The notes beneath the pieces were generated by a model. It was not told where the DNA came from and ran no database searches. It saw only the letters and a program-made list of their open reading frames with translations. A stretch of DNA of 34,525 nt, from positions 1-34,525 of the forward strand of contig CASECI010000020.1 of assembly GCA_949286465.1 (NCBI GenBank), read 5' to 3'. Shown one piece after another: positions 30,756 through 34,525 of this stretch. The stretch is from an uncultured Alphaproteobacteria bacterium. Lineage in GTDB: Bacteria > Pseudomonadota > Alphaproteobacteria > CAAHEQ01 > UBA3637. How positions within the stretch are numbered: the stretch's first letter is position 1; every line of letters starts with the position of its first letter. A program made the translations under genes and the position numbers.

Positions 30756-30775
30756 CTTTTACCCCTTTTATTTTC

Positions 30776-30804
30776 GTTTTAACACGAACCTAATGGAGCT
30801 GCAA
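30776..30804 (-). promoter_or_regulatory. Possible promoter before the delta-alpha fusion gene
   Basis: On the minus strand TTGCAG (30804-30799) and TAAAAC (30781-30776) are 17 bases apart, 20 bases before the start codon, in the 72-base gap. Match to consensus is modest. It might give a second transcript of the ATP synthase genes. No terminator is seen in the gap, so read-through from upstream is also likely. Confidence 0.3.
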
Positions 30805-30827
30805 GAAAAACACTCAAAAAAAGAACT

Positions 30828-31304
30828 TTATTTCTTTTCTCTTTTTTTCAAGACGTTCTGTTCTATTTCTCTCATACGAGCTCGTACTTCTGATTGTATA
30901 AAAGATAAAGGCTCTTCTTCCTCCATAAAGGGCTGCATATCTGGAGAGAAATCTGTCGTTTCAATCCATTCGTCCTTTGCCGAGGGGGCTGGCTTCTTTT
31001 GTTTTTCTATGTGTGACCGCGAAGTCGAACCATTGACAACTTTAGTTCCTAAGGAGCCTGTGCGTTGATATCTCCCTTTTCCCATCTCAGATGGATGGGA
31101 ATGCTTATAGGCAACAACTATTGAATCATCATTTTGATATTGCTCAACACGAGAACACATATAAAATAATCCTGCCCCGACTCCAACGACTAATAAAATT
31201 TTAATTAAGTATCTGTTGAATATAAATAAGCATGCCCCAATGTTATATATCAGCTTATGAACATAATAAATTATTGTTTTATGACGTTTTACTTTACGAG
31301 GCAT
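30828..31304 (-). CDS. Unrecognised single-pass membrane protein in the ATP synthase operon
   Basis: I do not recognise this 158-residue protein. A strongly basic N-terminus (MPRKVKRHK) precedes hydrophobic segments at about residues 20-52 (one long or two short helices), then a polar tail rich in Lys, Pro and Glu. It ends with a charged helical stretch (about 128-158). The positive-inside rule would put the N-terminus in the cytoplasm; with one helix the tail would be periplasmic, with two cytoplasmic. The ATG at 31304 has AGGG 6 bases upstream; a TTG two codons earlier is less likely. It lies between the 92-residue membrane gene (8 bases) and the delta-alpha gene (72 bases), so co-transcription is likely. 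Confidence 0.7.
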   Translation of the reverse strand: MPRKVKRHKTIIYYVHKLIYNIGACLFIFNRYLIKILLVVGVGAGLFYMCSRVEQYQNDDSIVVAYKHSHPSEMGKGRYQRTGSLGTKVVNGSTSRSHIEKQKKPAPSAKDEWIETTDFSPDMQPFMEEEEPLSFIQSEVRARMREIEQNVLKKREKK

Positions 31305-31312
31305 GCTCAACC

Positions 31313-31591
31313 CTAGTCAATAGGAAGATTAGCTATCGGATCTTTTGGCTCGGTTTTGTTGTAAACATCTTGAGCTTCTTTAAAACGCGTCTCCCCAACA
31401 TTTTTTAATTTTTCTGTGGAAGTTAAAAAATCAGAAAACCCAGTTGCAACACCTTTAGAAAAAGCGACGATTTTATCTTTTACAACAATAGGAAACTGCT
31501 GTGGCGGTATTTTCCAACCAAACCATGCAACGGCTAAAATAATGCCAATTACTATGATCCATTTAAATAAACCAACAAAAAATTCTTTCAT
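31313..31591 (-). CDS. Unrecognised small membrane protein heading the ATP synthase operon
   Basis: The 92-residue protein starts with MKEFFVGLFKWIIVIGIILAV, a membrane helix at about residues 7-27. A mostly amphipathic, charged region (about 35-80) and an Asp/Pro-rich end follow. No family is recognised. AAAGGAG lies 6 bases before the ATG and a promoter candidate about 20 bases further up, so the gene is well supported. It is the first gene of a minus-strand run that continues into the F1 genes. The amphipathic part could be a coiled coil, but no function can be claimed. Confidence 0.75.
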   Translation of the reverse strand: MKEFFVGLFKWIIVIGIILAVAWFGWKIPPQQFPIVVKDKIVAFSKGVATGFSDFLTSTEKLKNVGETRFKEAQDVYNKTEPKDPIANLPID

Positions 31592-31611
31592 TTTTATCTC
31601 CTTTACAAAAG

Positions 31612-31640
31612 AGGATAGCTGATTTAAATATATTTGTCAT
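31612..31640 (-). promoter_or_regulatory. Probable promoter of the membrane-protein/ATP synthase run
   Basis: On the minus strand ATGACA (31640-31635) and TATCCT (31617-31612) are 17 bases apart, about 20 bases before the start codon of the 92-residue gene. The -10 resembles the TATCCC proposed for mraZ. It faces away from the + strand gene at 31693. Confidence 0.6.
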
Positions 31641-31661
31641 CTTCTTTTTAACAGATTTTTT

Positions 31662-31690
31662 TTGAAAAAATAGGTAAAGTAAAGTAAACT
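31662..31690 (+). promoter_or_regulatory. Possible promoter of the Cys-cluster gene
   Basis: TTGAAA (31662-31667) and TAAACT (31685-31690) are 17 bases apart. The -10 ends two bases before the ATG at 31693, so transcription from it would be leaderless or would start at the next ATG (31699). The same form, TTGAAW-N17-TAAACT, occurs before the gene at 32889. Confidence 0.35.
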
Positions 31691-31692
31691 TA

Positions 31693-32142
31693 ATGATTAT
31701 GACAGATAATACTCAAAAACCCTTTTGGAAATATAAAAAGTTAGAAGAACTAACGCCTCAAGAATGGGAAGCGGTTTGTTGTCGCTGCGGCAAATGTTGT
31801 TTGTTAAAAGTAAAGTATTATCGCGTTTATTTTACAAATCTTGCATGTCCTTTTTTAAACCTTAATACTGGCTCTTGTACAATTTATTCCAAACGGCAAA
31901 AAATCGTTCCTGAATGTATGAAAATTACTCCAGACAACTACAAAAAATTATCAAAGGCCCTTCCTAAAACATGCGCATACAGGTGGTTAAAAGAAAAAAA
32001 ATGTTTACCTCCTTGGCATCCATTAATTTCCCAATCACAAGAAACTATTCACCAAATGGGTATCTCTATAAAAAATAGAGCTGTTCATTATTCTCCGCAT
32101 ACAACCTTAGAAGAGCATATCGTATCATGGGAAGATTTATAA
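31693..32142 (+). CDS. YcgN/YkgJ-type Cys-cluster protein
   Basis: The 149-residue protein matches the YcgN (UPF0260) family. It starts with FWKYKKLEELTPQEWEAVC and has cysteines at 29, 30, 32, 35, 36, 52, 62 and 75. The pattern CCxCGxCC, then ACPFL, CTIY and PEC suggests metal or Fe-S binding. The biochemical role of the family is unknown to me. The start is uncertain: ATG 31693 or ATG 31699, neither with a good ribosome site. It overlaps the next gene by 16 bases, so the two are probably co-expressed. Confidence 0.88.
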   Translation: MIMTDNTQKPFWKYKKLEELTPQEWEAVCCRCGKCCLLKVKYYRVYFTNLACPFLNLNTGSCTIYSKRQKIVPECMKITPDNYKKLSKALPKTCAYRWLKEKKCLPPWHPLISQSQETIHQMGISIKNRAVHYSPHTTLEEHIVSWEDL

Positions 32143-32810
32143 CAGTTGACGGAATAGAAATTGAAGTCCTCCGTCAATTAAAAGCAAAATATATCCGCTT
32201 AAAAATCAACAGAAAGACAAATACGCCTGTTGTTACGGTTCCTTATTTCTGCCCTTTATTGATGGCCGAACGCTTTATCAAAAGCCATATCATTTGGTTG
32301 AAAAAAAACTTAGAAAGTATCCCTGCTAAAACAACGTTTCAAGACCAAATGGCTATAACCATTCTCAATCAGCCTGTTATTATTCACCTTTCACATCAAA
32401 AAAGAACAGGAACTTATATTGAAGGAGGTATTCTTTATGTTTCTGGAGACGCTGAATATTTACATCGCCGCGTTAAAGACTATATAAAAAAACAAGTTAA
32501 CCTCTATGCAGGGCAAAAAGCTTTAGAATTTGCAAAAATTTTAAATGTCCATATCAAAGGCGTTACTATTCGCGATACAACATCTAGATGGGGGAGTTGT
32601 TCTTCAACCGGTCATCTTTCTTTATGTTGGCGGCTCGGATTAGCCCCTTTATTCGTTTTAGATTATGTTATTGCACACGAGGTTTCTCACTTAAAAGAAA
32701 TGAATCATTCTCATGCTTTTTGGAAAGAAGTTGCAATCCTCTATCCAGATGTTCGAAAAGCTAAGAAATGGCTTCACGATAATGGAAAAGATTTACACAA
32801 ATTTAACTGA
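32127..32810 (+). CDS. YgjP/SprT-like zinc metalloprotease (DUF45)
   Basis: The 227-residue protein has the family's zinc motif HEVSH at residues 184-188, followed by LKEMNHSHAFW with the probable third ligand. The RDTTSRWGSCSS segment (149-160) is typical of the YgjP/DUF45 group. The N-terminal half has the beta-rich layout of these proteins. No signal peptide is present, so it is cytoplasmic. Natural substrates are not known. The ATG lies within the end of the Cys-cluster gene, without a good ribosome site, which suggests coupled translation. Confidence 0.9.
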   Translation: MGRFITVDGIEIEVLRQLKAKYIRLKINRKTNTPVVTVPYFCPLLMAERFIKSHIIWLKKNLESIPAKTTFQDQMAITILNQPVIIHLSHQKRTGTYIEGGILYVSGDAEYLHRRVKDYIKKQVNLYAGQKALEFAKILNVHIKGVTIRDTTSRWGSCSSTGHLSLCWRLGLAPLFVLDYVIAHEVSHLKEMNHSHAFWKEVAILYPDVRKAKKWLHDNGKDLHKFN

Positions 32811-32829
32811 ATTAATTTTTAAATTTTTA

Positions 32830-32858
32830 TTGAATGCATTTGGAAAATACCTTAAACT
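32830..32858 (+). promoter_or_regulatory. Probable promoter of the gene at 32889
   Basis: TTGAAT (32830-32835) and TAAACT (32853-32858) are 17 bases apart, about 30 bases before the ATG. AAGGA at 32876-32880 supplies the ribosome site. No terminator is seen between the metalloprotease gene and this promoter. Confidence 0.45.
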
Positions 32859-32888
32859 TAAAATAGTAAATGTATAAGGAATAAAAAA

Positions 32889-33674
32889 ATGTTTTTTTGG
32901 CTAGGATTGTTAACTTTTGTTGCCAGTCTTTTATATTTTAGCTTTTTCCCTCGCAATGATGGCCTACGCCTAATTGACAAACCACAAGCTGACGCTCTTG
33001 TTGCACCATTTGTTGCACAACATATGGCCGCTTTAAGAGCCGCTAAACACAAAAATGAAACTGATACACCTGACTACATTACTGAAATGCTGAACAGTAG
33101 CATTAATTTATTTAATCAAAAAAATGCAAACATCGGCGTTATTTCTAAATCAGCAATCAGATCTTATCTTCCTCAGGGAACATCGCTTAATGATTTTACA
33201 GACACTCTTTCTAGCGAGGGTTTTAAAAGTATTATTATTTGTATTAATAATACAACAGGTCAATTATCCGCTTCTTGTGGCTTAACAGATGAAAATGCTG
33301 CCTATACAACATCTGATTTTTTAATCACATATGGAGCTATCCCGAGTTATTGGGGCGACTACTATACTGCACTATCTCCAAGAGCTCTTGGAGAACGCCT
33401 CTTCTTGACAGACTATACACAACAATATCATCTACCCGCCACCTGCGGTGTTTTGTCTTGCACTGCTCCAGAAGCCCCAGCAGGAACAGATTACCAACCA
33501 GGGTCAACGTGTGTTGTAGATACAACACGTTATCGCGTTGTATATTTACCTAAGGCTTTTATAAATAGTGCCCCTATTGCAGGCAATGCTGACACATTAG
33601 TTTGTATATCAAGATTATCAGCTGCCTATACATTTAAAACAAATCCCCCTCAAATAATCTATCCCCAAATGTAA
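32889..33674 (+). CDS. Unrecognised membrane-anchored, Cys-containing exported protein
   Basis: The 261-residue protein has one N-terminal membrane helix (about residues 3-19) directly followed by RN, then a polar domain probably on the periplasmic side. That domain holds several Cys (IICINN, SASCGL, ATCGVLSC, STCVVD, LVCIS), enough for disulfides. It has no prepilin peptidase site. AAGGA lies 8 bases before the ATG. It is followed after 11 bases by a prepilin-like gene, so it may belong to a pilus or secretion pseudopilus operon that continues beyond the window. I found no recognised family. Confidence 0.75.
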   Translation: MFFWLGLLTFVASLLYFSFFPRNDGLRLIDKPQADALVAPFVAQHMAALRAAKHKNETDTPDYITEMLNSSINLFNQKNANIGVISKSAIRSYLPQGTSLNDFTDTLSSEGFKSIIICINNTTGQLSASCGLTDENAAYTTSDFLITYGAIPSYWGDYYTALSPRALGERLFLTDYTQQYHLPATCGVLSCTAPEAPAGTDYQPGSTCVVDTTRYRVVYLPKAFINSAPIAGNADTLVCISRLSAAYTFKTNPPQIIYPQM

Positions 33675-33685
33675 AAGAGGTTAAA

Positions 33686-34525
33686 ATGAGACATACAGAA
33701 TTAAAAAAACAAGAAAAAGGTTCTTTAATGGTAGAAGTTCTTGCCGTATTAGGTCTTCTTGCTCTAATTACGCCTTTGCTTTACCAACAAATCAATCGCC
33801 GGAATGAAGAAATTTCTAACGCAAATATTGCAACAGAAGTTCGAACAATAAAAGATGCAGTCAGTGCTTATATTCAATCTTATGAACAACGCCTTGCAGC
33901 TCAAGATTGTAACCTCATGTTAAATGGTGAGTATAAAAATGTAACAAGTATTCAAGAATGTGTTTCAGCAGAGGGATCTTATAGTAATGAATTACAAGGA
34001 ACAGGCTTCTATCCTGGAATTGATGAAATTTTGGATGATTATGATATTAACTTATTCGCTTATACTCTCCCAGCGGGCTATCAACAATATGATGAAAATG
34101 CGGATGCTCGTGTCCAAGTATATCGCCCTGTTATTTACGGTGTCATTACAGAAAATGCAGTTGATGAAAACCGACCATTAAGAAGATCAGCTAAGATAGC
34201 ATCTCTTATTGGGCTAGATGGTGGCGTCGTTATGGGAAATACCATCAATGGAATGGATGGGACTTGGATTACTGAAAATACAATGAATGCCCCTGATCGA
34301 GCCATTGCAGCAATAACAGCCTATGATGCCGCGACGAACTCAGCAATCTTGACAGATGTAAAAATTGAACATTTTAAGGGAGATACTCTACAAGCGAATA
34401 CAGGTGTTGTAAATAAATTACATGCTCCAACATTTTTCTCTGTCGGAGATGTTACTTACAACTGTGTAGAAAATTACGGAAATGATACCCTTGACGTTCG
34501 AAAATCTGGAGACACTCTTACAGCG
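33686..34525 (+). CDS. Prepilin-like protein, N-terminal part (runs off window)
   Basis: The frame is open from ATG 33686 to the window edge, 280 codons. AAAGAGG lies 5 bases upstream. Residues 1-12 form a charged leader ending in KG; SLMVE follows, giving Gly at -1 and Glu at +5, then a hydrophobic helix (about 16-31). This is a class III signal cut by prepilin peptidase. A likely helical stretch (IATEVRTIKDAVSAYIQSYEQ) and a large domain with few Cys follow. The size exceeds ordinary major pilins and recalls minor or tip pilins of the PilV kind, but that is only a resemblance. Confidence 0.78.
   Translation, partial: MRHTELKKQEKGSLMVEVLAVLGLLALITPLLYQQINRRNEEISNANIATEVRTIKDAVSAYIQSYEQRLAAQDCNLMLNGEYKNVTSIQECVSAEGSYSNELQGTGFYPGIDEILDDYDINLFAYTLPAGYQQYDENADARVQVYRPVIYGVITENAVDENRPLRRSAKIASLIGLDGGVVMGNTINGMDGTWITENTMNAPDRAIAAITAYDAATNSAILTDVKIEHFKGDTLQANTGVVNKLHAPTFFSVGDVTYNCVENYGNDTLDVRKSGDTLTA

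Noticed and set aside
30756-31304. The 158-residue protein as the missing delta N-terminal domain
   Set aside because: It has a basic start, membrane helix and polar tail, with no resemblance to the soluble six-helix delta domain.

Overview
The window is AT-rich bacterial chromosome, almost entirely coding, from what looks like an uncultured, probably host- or gut-associated alphaproteobacterium. That placement is an inference. It rests on the IalB-family gene directly upstream of rlmN, an ATP synthase set in atpHAGDC-type order with no linked F0 genes, a long-linker FtsZ, and the prepilin and Cys-rich secreted proteins. No tRNA, rRNA, insertion sequence or CRISPR array was seen, and no stretch over 300 bases lacks a gene.

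Layout. (1) 3-1640 is the 3' part of a very Cys-rich (about 14% Cys), repeat-built, probably secreted protein. (2) 1799-5203 is a three-part lysophospholipid transporter / acyltransferase / acyl-ACP synthetase, ended by a strong terminator. (3) 5338-23700 is a long, tightly packed + strand division and cell wall (dcw) cluster: mraZ, rsmH, ftsL, ftsI, a fused murE-murF, mraY, ftsW, murG, murC, murB, ddl, ftsQ, ftsA, ftsZ, rsmB and a short glycosyltransferase-like gene. Many genes overlap by 1-22 bases. A promoter with three 10-bp-spaced MraZ-type boxes precedes mraZ. murD is absent from its usual place between mraY and ftsW. (4) 23751-25391 holds ialB-like and rlmN, closed by a bidirectional terminator shared with a convergent prepilin-like gene (25401-25808) that has a near-consensus promoter. 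(5) 25980-31591, on the minus strand, is an F1 ATP synthase operon: two small membrane proteins, then alpha, gamma, beta and epsilon. (6) 31693-34525, on the + strand, holds a YcgN-type Cys-cluster protein, a YgjP-type metalloprotease, a membrane-anchored Cys-containing protein, and the start of a prepilin-like protein that runs off the window.

The most notable feature is the ATP synthase. The alpha subunit carries about 90 extra N-terminal residues that match the C-terminal, stalk-binding domain of the delta subunit (AtpH). No separate delta and no delta N-terminal domain is visible. Gamma has a large insertion, epsilon is divergent, and two unrecognised membrane proteins head the operon. 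Together these suggest a rearranged stator linkage. This reading comes from the sequence and remembered family patterns only; no search was run.
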